Of a stretch of DNA of 18,326 nt, positions 4,808-13,340 are shown piece after piece. The notes beneath the pieces were generated by a model that had not been told where the DNA came from, did not search any database, and saw nothing but the letters and a program-made list of their open reading frames with translations. Both the position numbers and the translations under genes were made by a program. The stretch covers positions 1 to 18,326 of the forward strand of contig JAGLCE010000150.1 of assembly GCA_023146365.1 (NCBI GenBank). Reading direction: 5' to 3'. Source of the DNA: Endozoicomonadaceae bacterium. Its GTDB lineage: Bacteria; Pseudomonadota; Gammaproteobacteria; Pseudomonadales; Endozoicomonadaceae. Position 1 is the stretch's first letter, and each line of letters starts with the position of its first letter.

Positions 4808-7799
4808 TCAGCTAACAGCCATCAGTGTTGTTTATCTATTATTTCTATTCGCCTGTGCTCGGGCTACAGAAAAAGGCTGGATTCCAGAACGATGTGTTGC
4901 ACACCCACTAACGTATGTGCTGTCTCTAGGTGTTTATAGTGGGTCGTGGGCATTATTTGGCACTATCGATTTAGCGCATCAATTCGGTTTTGTTTTTCTG
5001 ACTTATTATCTGGGTATCTGCGGTGCATATCTGCTGGCTCCAGTGTTATTGTCGCCTATCTTGCGCATCACTCGAACGTATCAACTCGGTTCATTGGCAG
5101 ATCTTTTTGCTTTTCGCTTTCGCAGTACTTGGGCTGGTAGTCTGACCACCATTTTTATGCTATTGGCCGTACTGCCCTTGCTAACGCTGCAAATCCAGGC
5201 GGTTGCGGATATGGCTTATATCATGACGGCTGAATCATCACAGGAGCATCTGGTGTTTGCACAGGAACATCTGGCTTTTGGTTTCTGTTTGATCATTATG
5301 TTATTTGCTATGGCTTTTAGCACACGACATATTGCTTCGCGAAAAAAACATCAAAGCTTGGTTTTTGCAATTGCCGTGGAATCTGTCATCAAATTAATGG
5401 TGATGTTGATTATTAGCGGTGTTATTTTATTTCAGGTATTTGATGGGCCGCAGAGCTTGCAGCAGTGGCTGAATACAAATTCAAGCATGCTGACATATCG
5501 TCATACTCCGCTGCAGGATGGCCCGTGGAGAACACTGTTGTTGATGTTCTTTGCCTCGTCAGTTGTCATGCCGCATATGTTTCATATGGCTTTTAATGAA
5601 AATATCAATCACCGCCATCTTAATACCGCTAGCTGGGGCCTACCGTTATTTCTGCTGGTGATGAGTTTATCTGTACCATTAATTCTCTGGGGAGGATTAC
5701 AGTTAGAAACTCCTGTAGTTCCTGAATATTTTGTTCTGGGTATTGGCTTTGTCATGGAGTCTCCGCTACTCAGCATCATTGCCTATATTGGTGGAATGTC
5801 GGCGGCCAGTGGTCTGACGATTGTAACGACACTGGCCTTATCCGCTATGGTCATGAATCATCTGATTTTGCCCGTTTACCAGCCGCCCACCAGCATCAGC
5901 ATCTATCACTGGATGAAATGGGCAAAACGACTGGTTATTGCCACCATAATGCTCTCCAGTTACGGCTTTTATCGATTACTTAAGACTCAACAGGATCTGA
6001 CTAATCTTGTCATTGTCGCTTTCGTGGGAACCTTACAGTTTTTGCCTGGCGTACTGGCAACGCTGTACTGGCCAAGGGTCAATCGCAACGGTTTCATCGC
6101 TGGCTTGGTGACGGGAATGGCTGTCTGGTTCATTTCTATGCTGACGCCACTGACCGTCAATCTCCATGTTATCAGTCTGTATTGGTTTCAAATTCCACTG
6201 ACCAGTGACAGTTGGCACTGGTCAGCCATAATGTCATTGGCCGCCAATATTTCCGTCTTTACTCTGGTCTCCTTGAGTACATCAATGTCTCGGGAAGAAA
6301 GGGCTGCTGCAGAAGCCTGCTCTGTGCAATGCCAGGATAGACCTAGTCGTCGAGTCGTCGCTGCTCTCTCACCCCAAGAGTTTCAGGAACGGCTGTCGCA
6401 ATCGCTAGGTGCCCACACAGCACAAAGAGAAGTAGCTCAATCGCTGAACGATCTGAAAATGTCTATCAATGAGCGTCGACCATACGCCTTACGTCGTCTT
6501 CGTGATCGACTGGAAGCAAATCTTTCCGGCTTGATGGGACCCAGTGTTGCACAAGAAATTTTGAATCGTCGGCTTCCCTATGAAGAACAGGTAGAAGCCT
6601 TTGTGCCTGAAGATATCAACTTCATTGAGCACCGATTGGAAGACTATCAGGATCGTTTGACCGGTCTGGCTGCTGAGCTGGATAGCTTACGCCGCTATCA
6701 CCGGCAGACTCTGCAAAATCTGCCTATGGCAATCTGCTCTCTAGGAAGAGATGGTGAAATTTTGATGTGGAATCTGGCAATGGAGCAGACTACAAACATC
6801 TCGGGCAACAGTACAGTCGGCTCACGATTACAAGCGGTAGAGGAGCCCTGGTCTACCTTGCTGAGCCGTTTTGTTGAAGATCATGCACACCACCAGAATA
6901 AGCAGAAATTGATGATTTCCGGTCAGCCGCACTGGTTTAATTTGCATAAATCAACCATCGATGAATCAAGGTCTAGTATTGATCAAGGGCTGGTGATCCT
7001 TTTGGAAGATCTTACCGATAATCAGATACTGGAGGATCAGCTGATACATAGTGAGCGACTGGCCTCCATTGGCAGGCTAGCGGCAGGTGTCGCACATGAA
7101 ATAGGCAATCCAGTCACAGGGGTTGACTGTCTTGCCCAAGAGCTACGGGCGCTTTCTGATGATCAGGACACCTGCGCAGTGGCTGAGCAAATTCTGGATC
7201 AGACTAAGCGAATCAGTCGTATTCTCCGCTCTCTGATCAATTTTGCCCATGCTGGTCAGAGCTCAGATAGTCTTTCCATTGAGCCGGTCTGTTTGTATCA
7301 GTGCAGTAGTGAGGCAATATCCTTACTATCACTGGGTAGGAACAGCCGGGGTATTCGCTTTTTGAATCATTGCAATCCGGATTTTTGGGTGACTGGCGAT
7401 TCCCAGAAGTTGACGCAGGTTATTATCAATCTTTTGAATAATGCTCAGGATGCTTCTTCGGACGATTCCGTTGTGACGGTCAGTACCAGCGCCGAGGAAC
7501 ACTCCATTACCTTAGCAATAACGGACGCTGGTTCAGGGATTCCAGACCATCTCCGTGATCGTCTGTTTGAACCCTTTTTTACGACCAAGGAGGTCGGTAA
7601 AGGTACAGGGCTGGGGCTTGCTCTCGTACATAACATTATTGAAGAACATTTTGGTACAATCACTATTCAGTCGCCGGTTGATGAAGAAAGCTGTCGGGGT
7701 ACTCGGTTCAGTATCAGTCTGCCGCGCTATATGGCGGATCTGGATCCAGTTGTGCTGGAGTCGTCATCAGTACGCCGTGATATAGAAGCAGTCCAATAA
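4791..7799 (+). CDS. cbrA: Transporter-linked sensor histidine kinase CbrA
   Basis: CbrA senses nutrient state and phosphorylates CbrB, controlling use of less-preferred carbon and nitrogen sources. The 1002-residue protein begins with a sodium:solute symporter (SLC5-like) module of about 13 membrane helices (residues 5-500), followed by a cytoplasmic charged linker (about 505-630, where the STAC domain of such kinases lies), a PAS-like sensor from about 640 (LQNLPMAICSLGRDGEILMWN), a HisKA dimerisation helix with GVAHEIGNP (phospho-acceptor His769), and an HATPase domain with N box INLLNNAQD (near 880), G1 DAGSGIP (near 911), F box FEPFFTTK and G2 GKGTGLGLAL (near 940). No receiver domain. 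The start is supported by AGAAGGGGGCAGG immediately upstream, inside the end of the preceding ORF. cbrB follows after 17 bases. Confidence 0.95.
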   Translation: MSLNLSQLTAISVVYLLFLFACARATEKGWIPERCVAHPLTYVLSLGVYSGSWALFGTIDLAHQFGFVFLTYYLGICGAYLLAPVLLSPILRITRTYQLGSLADLFAFRFRSTWAGSLTTIFMLLAVLPLLTLQIQAVADMAYIMTAESSQEHLVFAQEHLAFGFCLIIMLFAMAFSTRHIASRKKHQSLVFAIAVESVIKLMVMLIISGVILFQVFDGPQSLQQWLNTNSSMLTYRHTPLQDGPWRTLLLMFFASSVVMPHMFHMAFNENINHRHLNTASWGLPLFLLVMSLSVPLILWGGLQLETPVVPEYFVLGIGFVMESPLLSIIAYIGGMSAASGLTIVTTLALSAMVMNHLILPVYQPPTSISIYHWMKWAKRLVIATIMLSSYGFYRLLKTQQDLTNLVIVAFVGTLQFLPGVLATLYWPRVNRNGFIAGLVTGMAVWFISMLTPLTVNLHVISLYWFQIPLTSDSWHWSAIMSLAANISVFTLVSLSTSMSREERAAAEACSVQCQDRPSRRVVAALSPQEFQERLSQSLGAHTAQREVAQSLNDLKMSINERRPYALRRLRDRLEANLSGLMGPSVAQEILNRRLPYEEQVEAFVPEDINFIEHRLEDYQDRLTGLAAELDSLRRYHRQTLQNLPMAICSLGRDGEILMWNLAMEQTTNISGNSTVGSRLQAVEEPWSTLLSRFVEDHAHHQNKQKLMISGQPHWFNLHKSTIDESRSSIDQGLVILLEDLTDNQILEDQLIHSERLASIGRLAAGVAHEIGNPVTGVDCLAQELRALSDDQDTCAVAEQILDQTKRISRILRSLINFAHAGQSSDSLSIEPVCLYQCSSEAISLLSLGRNSRGIRFLNHCNPDFWVTGDSQKLTQVIINLLNNAQDASSDDSVVTVSTSAEEHSITLAITDAGSGIPDHLRDRLFEPFFTTKEVGKGTGLGLALVHNIIEEHFGTITIQSPVDEESCRGTRFSISLPRYMADLDPVVLESSSVRRDIEAVQ

Positions 7800-7816
7800 A
7801 TCGTTGAGGTCGGAAA

Positions 7817-9190
7817 ATGGACCAGGATCATATACTCGTTGTCGAAGATGAAGCCGTCATACGCGCCTCGCTGTGTCGCCTGTTGACCCGTAACGATTAC
7901 AGGGTGACTGAGGCTGATTCAGTCGCTGATGCCCAGCAGCATGACTTCGATAGCTTTGCGTTGATTATCTCGGACTTACGGTTGCCAGGGGAGCCTGGCA
8001 CAGAATTGATTCGACTTGCTCAGAATACCCCCGTGCTGATTATGACCAGCTATGCCAGCCTGCGCTCTGCGGTAAACTCCATGAAAATGGGTGCTGTCGA
8101 TTACATCGCCAAGCCCTTTGATTATGATGAAATGCTGCAATCCGTAGGCAATATCATCACCCGCTTCAGAGGGGCTAAAAACAACTCCCTAGCACAGACA
8201 CCTGAAGCACCGACGGATGATGGTTCAACAATGGGAATTATTGGCGAATCCAAAGTCATGCAGGATCTTTTTCGACGCATTCGCAAAGTAGCGCCGACCC
8301 GCGCAACGGTACTCATTCAGGGTGAGTCCGGAGCCGGCAAAGAGCTGGTAGCTCTCGCGCTGCATGACAATAGTCAGCGTCGAGATGCACCGATGATCTC
8401 TGTGAACTGTGCTGCCATTCCGGAATCCCTGATTGAGTCAGAGCTATTTGGTTACGAAAAAGGAGCCTTTACTGGTGCAGTTACCGCACGGAATGGCTTA
8501 GTGGAAGCCGCTGGCAAAGGAACACTATTTCTGGATGAAATTGGTGAACTTCCAATAGAAGCGCAAGCCCGTCTATTGAGAGTTCTGCAGGACGGCGAGA
8601 TTCGTCGTGTTGGCTCCGTTCAATCCAAAAAAATTGATGTCCGCCTGATTGCAGCAACACATCGCAACCTCAAGCAGTTGGCGAGTGAAGGTCTATTTCG
8701 AGAAGACCTTTACTATCGACTCAATGTTGTCGAGATTCGCCTGCCACCTCTACGTGACCGCGGGCGAGATGTCATTTTATTGGCAGAAGCTCTGTTGATT
8801 CGTGTCTGCGAGCGTATGGGTGTTGAGAAAAAACTGTTAACACCGGAAGCGCTGGTGACTATTGGCAACTATTCATGGCCTGGTAATGTCAGGGAGCTGG
8901 AAAATGCCATGGAGCGTGCCGCCATACTCTGCGATGATGAGATGATCACGCCGAGTCTACTTGGGCTTGATGCACACTCTCGCCTGTCAATAAAACGACC
9001 GATGGGTGGTGTCGATGATGGAGACGCTCCGGATAATCTGTCGCTGGAAGACTATTTTCAGCAGTTCGTGCTGGAGCATCAGGAATGTATGACGGAAACC
9101 GAATTAGCACAGAAATTGGGTATTAGTCGTAAATGCTTATGGGAGCGGCGACAACGACTCAGTATTCCACGAAAAAAAACAGCCAGCTAG
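7817..9190 (+). CDS. cbrB: Sigma54-dependent response regulator CbrB (NtrC family)
   Basis: Partner of CbrA: when phosphorylated it activates sigma54 promoters, in Pseudomonas notably the sRNA genes that relieve Crc/Hfq catabolite repression. 457 residues in three modules. Receiver domain 1-118 with acidic pocket ED10-11, phospho-acceptor Asp53 (ISDLRLPG) and switch Lys99 (AKP). AAA+ domain about 140-375 with Walker A GESGAGKE (169-176), the sigma54-contact loop GAFTGA (216-221), Walker B TLFLDEIGEL (about 236-245) and NYSWPGNVRELEN. C-terminal Fis-type helix-turn-helix (about 430-457, ETELAQKLGISRKCLWERRQ). The Fis helix has Lys-Cys-Leu-Trp-Glu at the recognition helix, as in CbrB rather than NtrC. 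A sigma54-type promoter lies right after its stop codon. Confidence 0.95.
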   Translation: MDQDHILVVEDEAVIRASLCRLLTRNDYRVTEADSVADAQQHDFDSFALIISDLRLPGEPGTELIRLAQNTPVLIMTSYASLRSAVNSMKMGAVDYIAKPFDYDEMLQSVGNIITRFRGAKNNSLAQTPEAPTDDGSTMGIIGESKVMQDLFRRIRKVAPTRATVLIQGESGAGKELVALALHDNSQRRDAPMISVNCAAIPESLIESELFGYEKGAFTGAVTARNGLVEAAGKGTLFLDEIGELPIEAQARLLRVLQDGEIRRVGSVQSKKIDVRLIAATHRNLKQLASEGLFREDLYYRLNVVEIRLPPLRDRGRDVILLAEALLIRVCERMGVEKKLLTPEALVTIGNYSWPGNVRELENAMERAAILCDDEMITPSLLGLDAHSRLSIKRPMGGVDDGDAPDNLSLEDYFQQFVLEHQECMTETELAQKLGISRKCLWERRQRLSIPRKKTAS

Positions 9191-9202
9191 TGATAGGCTG
9201 GC
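9182..9202 (+). terminator. Inverted repeat across the cbrB stop codon
   Basis: GCCAGC (9182-9187) and GCTGGC (9197-9202) are exact reverse complements with a 9-base loop that contains the cbrB stop. The right arm overlaps the -24 element of the sigma54-type promoter. No U run follows, so it is at best a weak or regulatory hairpin. Confidence 0.35.
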
Positions 9203-9214
9203 AAGTAATGCGCA
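9199..9214 (+). promoter_or_regulatory. Sigma54-type (-24/-12) promoter after cbrB
   Basis: TGGCAAGTAATGCGCA has GG (9200-9201) and GC (9212-9213) separated by exactly 10 bases, with TGGCA-G and -GCA matching the consensus; the two Ts before GC are replaced by GC. The position, 8 bases after the cbrB stop, equals that of the CbrB-activated crcZ promoter in Pseudomonas. Expected start near 9225. Activator sites would lie in the end of cbrB; I could not find the TGTTAC/GTAACA pair described for Pseudomonas CbrB. Confidence 0.6.
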
Positions 9215-9288
9215 CAATTTTATTGTCCAGCAGACGAAATTACCATTTTAACATTGTATCCCGCACTTAATAATGGAAAATACAGTCC

Positions 9289-9318
9289 TTGACAATTAAA
9301 ACAAGGAGTTACTATTAT
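9289..9318 (+). promoter_or_regulatory. Strong sigma70-type promoter before the secreted-protein gene
   Basis: TTGACA (9289-9294, perfect -35), 18-base spacer, TATTAT (9313-9318, 5 of 6). Start expected near 9325, giving a leader of about 70 bases to ATG 9396. With the sigma54-type site upstream this would give the gene two promoters. Confidence 0.6.
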
Positions 9319-9395
9319 GAAAAGATAAGTGATCAGTTATTTAAAGTAACACACTTTCCCATGGAGTTAGGCGGAAGTCGGAAACAAGGATTAGT

Positions 9396-10169
9396 ATGGC
9401 TATTCAACAAGCTGTAGCAAGTAAAGCCTTCACCGTATTTTCTCTGTCGATGATCATGCTGTTGCCGGATGTCTCGTTGGCCGCAGAGGCTTATCAGCTT
9501 GCTATGCGGCCAGAAACAACGGTTACTCACGATAATTCTCGGAATTACTGTAGTCGTATACGCCTAGAAAGGCAGCAACAGATCAATAGAAACTCAGATA
9601 TCACTCTCGAGACTCCCCTTTGGCAATCCGGTGAGAGCAGATGTTTCATACCTGCCGAAAATCTCTACTACATCGCTTTGATACTTGGCCAAGACAAGAT
9701 AGAGTCGCCTAAGCCGTGGTATGACAATATAAAAAAGACACTTAATGGAAAAGCCGTCCTAGCCTGCGAAGTCATGGGGTATGGTGAAGACAACTCTATA
9801 GGCATATCATCAAAAGAGTGCGTTCGTAAACGCCTCCAAGAACTGATAAAACCCTATGAAAATGAATACCAAAAAAAGATGATGGATTTCATCAGTCAGC
9901 GCAATCAGCGCGCTGAAGATATGGTCCACCAATGCGTGATCGCCTTTTATAGGAGCCTGCCCAGCTTCCCCAATCAGATTAAATTTCCTCTGGCTTACTA
10001 CGATATGAAAATCGATTCCTACCCAGCTTGGTACTTAAAAAACGGTTTGGACAATTTTGATCGTCTTGAAGGTGTGAGAGATACGCGGGCCAGTGACGTG
10101 GTCAAAGATGCTTTGAGTCAGCAATGTCCGAGCGAAATGATTTTCTGGCTCTATTTGCCGAGCGAATAG
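9396..10169 (+). CDS. Unrecognised secreted/periplasmic protein between cbrB and pcnB
   Basis: 257 residues. A Sec signal peptide is clear: short N-terminus with Lys10, hydrophobic core AFTVFSLSMIMLLP (11-24), and SLA-AEA giving a signal peptidase I site near residue 30. The mature part is mostly polar, with five Cys (in NYCSR, SRCFI, LACEV, KECVR, HQCVI, QQC order), suggesting disulphides in the periplasm or outside, and a Lys/Arg/Glu-rich helical middle (KPYENEYQKKMMDFISQRNQRAED). I recognise no family. The start is well supported: AAGGA at 9386-9390, 5 bases before ATG. It occupies the locus where Pseudomonas has the sRNA gene crcZ and is preceded by sigma54-type and sigma70-type promoters, so CbrAB control is possible. 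Transcribed alone; pcnB begins 131 bases later. Confidence 0.75.
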   Translation: MAIQQAVASKAFTVFSLSMIMLLPDVSLAAEAYQLAMRPETTVTHDNSRNYCSRIRLERQQQINRNSDITLETPLWQSGESRCFIPAENLYYIALILGQDKIESPKPWYDNIKKTLNGKAVLACEVMGYGEDNSIGISSKECVRKRLQELIKPYENEYQKKMMDFISQRNQRAEDMVHQCVIAFYRSLPSFPNQIKFPLAYYDMKIDSYPAWYLKNGLDNFDRLEGVRDTRASDVVKDALSQQCPSEMIFWLYLPSE

Positions 10170-10220
10170 TTTTACGGCTTTATGGTGATCAGCATGACGC
10201 TAAAGGCTGTATAAGCTTAC

Positions 10221-10271
10221 GGGTGAATGATAAAATGTTGCTTTTGAATTCATGATGAATATTATTCACCC
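10221..10271 (+). promoter_or_regulatory. 8-bp inverted repeat in the pcnB leader
   Basis: GGGTGAAT (10221-10228) and ATTCACCC (10264-10271) are exact reverse complements 35 bases apart, with a smaller palindrome-like TTCATGATGAA inside. A weak promoter-like pair, TTGCTT - 16 - TATTAT, falls in the interval. It could be a leader structure, an operator pair or the terminator of the preceding gene, though no U tract follows. Confidence 0.35.
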
Positions 10272-10300
10272 ATGGTAGTAAACAGGAATACTCACAGATT

Positions 10301-11698
10301 ATGAAAGACAAGCGAACCGGATTCATCCATCGCTTGTTCAGCTATGTGGTCGGCAAGCAATCCGATACCCAGCCGTCGGCGTCGAAACTTCGCATCCTTT
10401 CTCGGGATCAGCATACGGTCTCCTCTAGGCATATTAGTGATAACGCCCTCAAGGTGTTGTGTCGTCTGAACAGCCATGGTTACCAGGCCTACTTGGTTGG
10501 TGGCTGTATCCGTGATTTGATGCTGGATCTGCACCCCAAGGATTTCGATATCGCAACCGATGCGACACCGGAAAAAATACGGAGTCTGTTCAGAAACTCA
10601 CGCATCATCGGACGCCGCTTTAAATTGATTCATGTGGTCTTTGGGCGTGAAGTTATCGAAGTTGCAACTTTCAGAGCTAGCCATCACGCAGAGAATGACG
10701 AGCACGACAGTTCTGTCTCTCATCACTCCAAGAAGGGAAGGATTCTACGAGACAACGTCTACGGAACCATTGAGGATGATGCCTTCCGCCGAGACTTCAC
10801 GATCAACTCGCTCTATTACACAATCAGTGATTCTAGTATCCATGATTTTTGTGGTGGCGTGCAGGATATGGAAGATCAGCTCATTCGGTTGATTGGCGAC
10901 CCAGTGATTCGCTACCGTGAAGATCCGGTCCGAATGCTGCGAGCGATTCGTTTTGCTGCGAAGCTCAACTTCCAGCTTGCGGATGATACCGCTGCACCGA
11001 TTTCTCAACTGGCCCATCTGCTGAAAGACATCCCGTCAGCAAGACTGTTTGATGAGTCGCTTAAGCTGTTCTTGTCAGGAGGTGCAGAAAACACGTATTA
11101 CCTGCTAAGAGACTACCAGCTATTTGACTCTCTGTTTCCCGCTACTCATGCCAGCTTGAAAGATGCGCCAGACAGGCAACAAATCATTGTCAACGCCCTA
11201 CGCAATACCGACCTTCGCATCGAGGCTGACAAACCGGTAACCCCCGCTTTTTTCTATGCTGCTATGCTATGGCCTGCGCTGATTTGTCTGTGTGAGCGTT
11301 ACGAAAAGGATGGTGTGCCGCCAGCATCCGCTCTGCAGCAGGCCGCCACCGAGGTCATTGCACAGCAGTGCAAGCAAACCGCTATTCCTAGGCGATTCAC
11401 CATCCCCTTGCGAGAAATCTGGGAGATGCAATCTCGGCTGGAGCGCCGCCAGCCTCGTCGTATAGATGAGCTGTTGTCTCGTCCGGTTTTCCGTGCAGCA
11501 TATGATTTTCTGCTATTACGTGAGCAATCGGGTGAGCAGGCCAGTGGTGCCGGACAGTGGTGGACTGATTATCAGGAATCATCACAGGACGATGAACATC
11601 AGGTGCTGATGGAGCAGCTACACTCTCGCTCTGCGCCGAGCGATAAGCGTAAGCGTCGCAGGCGCCGTCCCCGTAAGCGCCCAGGCACAACGGTATAA
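10301..11698 (+). CDS. pcnB: Poly(A) polymerase I
   Basis: PcnB adds 3' poly(A) tails that mark RNAs for degradation and was first known from plasmid copy-number control. 465 residues, the usual family size. Nucleotidyltransferase superfamily signature LVGGCIRDLMLDLHPKDFDI with Gly67-Gly68, Arg71-Asp72 and the metal-binding pair Asp81/Asp83, and the third acidic residue in RRDFTINSLYY (Asp165). The RNA-binding neck block YREDPVRMLRAIRFAAKL lies near residue 205. A very basic C-terminal tail (KRKRRRRRPRKR) is typical of PcnB and separates it from CCA-adding enzymes. ATG 10301 is preceded by AGGAA about 12 bases upstream. Neighbour of folK as in most gammaproteobacteria. Confidence 0.95.
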   Translation: MKDKRTGFIHRLFSYVVGKQSDTQPSASKLRILSRDQHTVSSRHISDNALKVLCRLNSHGYQAYLVGGCIRDLMLDLHPKDFDIATDATPEKIRSLFRNSRIIGRRFKLIHVVFGREVIEVATFRASHHAENDEHDSSVSHHSKKGRILRDNVYGTIEDDAFRRDFTINSLYYTISDSSIHDFCGGVQDMEDQLIRLIGDPVIRYREDPVRMLRAIRFAAKLNFQLADDTAAPISQLAHLLKDIPSARLFDESLKLFLSGGAENTYYLLRDYQLFDSLFPATHASLKDAPDRQQIIVNALRNTDLRIEADKPVTPAFFYAAMLWPALICLCERYEKDGVPPASALQQAATEVIAQQCKQTAIPRRFTIPLREIWEMQSRLERRQPRRIDELLSRPVFRAAYDFLLLREQSGEQASGAGQWWTDYQESSQDDEHQVLMEQLHSRSAPSDKRKRRRRRPRKRPGTTV

Positions 11699-11723
11699 TC
11701 TTTGCCCAGTCCTTTAATCACTG

Positions 11724-11748
11724 CTGCCGCAAATCGGCAGTGTTTTGT
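11724..11748 (+). terminator. Rho-independent terminator after pcnB
   Basis: CTGCCG (11724-11729), loop CAAAT, CGGCAG (11735-11740), then TGTTTTGTT. A compact GC stem with a short loop and a T-rich tail 26 bases after the pcnB stop. It lies just before the folK start, so folK may rely on readthrough or on its own promoter. Confidence 0.65.
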
Positions 11749-11762
11749 TGCAGGTTTCGCAG

Positions 11763-12266
11763 ATGTTCGTCACGTCATATATCGCCCTTGGCAGTAATCT
11801 TGATGAGCCGGAACGACAACTCCATCGTGCAAATACGACCCTGAAAAGTTTACCGGGATCTCATTTTTTAAAGGCCTCCCATTTTTACCGGACTGATCCA
11901 GTAGGCCCTGTCGGACAGCCTGACTACGTCAATGCCGTCGTGGCCATTGAAACCGTTCTGTCACCCATCGCGTTGCTGGACGCTCTTCAGGCTATTGAAA
12001 ATGATCATGGACGGGTACGGAGTCTTCGATGGGGTGCCCGAGCGTTGGATCTGGATATTCTGCTCTATGGTAATGAAATTATTGAAACAGAACGCCTGAC
12101 GATTCCTCATAAAGAGATGTTATGGCGTAACTTTGTTTTGATTCCTCTGGCTGATATTGCATTGGATATTACTCTTCCGACTGGACAAAGCCTTAAAAAT
12201 ATCATACAAGATATTAATGGAAATGGAGTTGAGCGATTGAGTGATTGTCTAATAATGGAAAAATAA
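11763..12266 (+). CDS. folK: 2-amino-4-hydroxy-6-hydroxymethyldihydropteridine pyrophosphokinase
   Basis: HPPK transfers pyrophosphate from ATP to 6-hydroxymethyl-7,8-dihydropterin in folate synthesis. From ATG 11763 the product is 167 residues (E. coli: 159) and starts FVTSYIALGSNLDEPERQL, the family N-terminus. FYRTDPVGPVGQPDYVNAVV is the pterin-contact region. The signature VRSLRWGARALDLDILLYG carries Arg89, Trp90, Arg93 and the Mg-binding Asp96 and Asp98. A TTG at 11745 would add six residues but lies in the tail of the terminator, so the ATG is preferred. Its neighbours make cofactors too (panBCD downstream). Confidence 0.95.
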   Translation: MFVTSYIALGSNLDEPERQLHRANTTLKSLPGSHFLKASHFYRTDPVGPVGQPDYVNAVVAIETVLSPIALLDALQAIENDHGRVRSLRWGARALDLDILLYGNEIIETERLTIPHKEMLWRNFVLIPLADIALDITLPTGQSLKNIIQDINGNGVERLSDCLIMEK

Positions 12267-12422
12267 ATTAGCTCTCCCATCATTCACAGCACGATTTCTA
12301 CTTGAAATTGTTTTACTCAAAGCTCTTGTATTTTACAAAAGAAGTTTTAGATAACAATCAGGCGTGTACCTCAGTAGTCTTGAATCAGTGAGATAGCACT
12401 GGCCTGTAAACAAGGAATTGTC

Positions 12423-13124
12423 ATGGAAGCTGTAGAAATATCACACGTTAAAGAAGTTGCATCAATCTCTCAAATGGATAAATTCCCCCGTTTTATTGCG
12501 ATTGAAGGTTCTGTCTGTGTAGGAAAAACAGCGTTGGCAAGGCGTCTTGCCACAACGTTTCATTATGATCTTCTGCTGGAAGATAATCCGCAGGATGATC
12601 CCTCCTTTAATCTGTTTTATCGACATTCCAAAGATTCGGTGTTGAATGATCAGCTGTACTTTCCGTTTCGTTGCGCCAGTCAGTTGCAATCTATTTGTAA
12701 GAATGACTCGCTCGGGTCAGTGCGCATTTCTGATTTCTGTGTGGAAAAAGATCTCCTGTTTGCTGAAATGTATCTTTCAGTCGATGAAATGAAGCTCTAT
12801 AACCGTGCGTACAAGATGCGAACAAAAGATTTGCCAATACCTGATCTGGTCATTTATTTGCAGGCTCCCGTTGGTACTTTAAAAGAACGAATTCGGGAGA
12901 AAGGCGCTGAAGCAAAAAAAACGATGGGCCGTGGTTATCTTAAACGACTTAATGAAGCTTATGAGGAACTATTTCATTATTACGATCAGTCTCCCTTGTT
13001 GATTATCAATGTTTCAGAAATCGATTTCGTTCATAGTGAGCAGGATTACCGACAGCTGGTCGAAGAAATTATGTCCTGTCGTAAAGGCAGGCAGTATTTA
13101 AATCCTAAGCCCTCAGAGGTTTGA
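12423..13124 (+). CDS. Deoxynucleoside kinase (dAK/dGK-like)
   Basis: Phosphorylates deoxynucleosides for salvage. 233 residues. P-loop FIAIEGSVCVGKTALARRLA near residues 26-45: the family usually has GxIGxGKT/S, here GSVCVGKT with Cys at the third variable place. Further marks are the substrate-pocket FNLFYRHSKDSVLNDQLYFP, the helix FRCASQLQ, SDFCVEKDLLFAE (family SDY.FEKDLLFA, equivalent to the catalytic Glu/Arg-Ser region), and PDLVIYLQAPVGTLKERIREKG leading into the Arg-rich lid. ATG 12423 has AAGGA 6 bases upstream. An alternative start at Met19 (MDKFPRF) would be closer to typical length. A kinase of this family between folK and panB is common in gammaproteobacteria. Exact nucleoside preference cannot be read from sequence. 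Confidence 0.88.
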   Translation: MEAVEISHVKEVASISQMDKFPRFIAIEGSVCVGKTALARRLATTFHYDLLLEDNPQDDPSFNLFYRHSKDSVLNDQLYFPFRCASQLQSICKNDSLGSVRISDFCVEKDLLFAEMYLSVDEMKLYNRAYKMRTKDLPIPDLVIYLQAPVGTLKERIREKGAEAKKTMGRGYLKRLNEAYEELFHYYDQSPLLIINVSEIDFVHSEQDYRQLVEEIMSCRKGRQYLNPKPSEV

Positions 13125-13340
13125 GGTTGCATTCACTAAAACGAAGCAGAGTTATGAGCGACGGTTATCATTCGTCTCGTCGATCAATTTGAGCTATGTT
13201 GTCGGTATAAGCCCGATCGTTACTGGAAATATTCATCATTTTCTACCAATATAGCCACCAATCAATCCATTGTATTGTCATACAAAGGTTATTTTTATCT
13301 GCCTGTGTAGTTTCTCAGGCGACCCAAGGCAGCATTATCA

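Noticed and set aside
9317..9328. Three-codon mini-ORF ATG AAA AGA TAA with AAGGAG 8 bases upstream
   Set aside because: The AAGGAG and ATG fall within the spacer and -10 of a strong sigma70-type promoter, so the match is explained by that; it would only be transcribed from the sigma54 site.
9225..9395. CrcZ-like sRNA
   Set aside because: The position and promoter fit, but I could not find repeated AAnAAnAA motifs or a terminator before the ORF, so no ncRNA is annotated.
11745..11762. TTG start for folK
   Set aside because: It lies in the T-rich tail of the pcnB terminator, and the family N-terminus begins right after ATG 11763.
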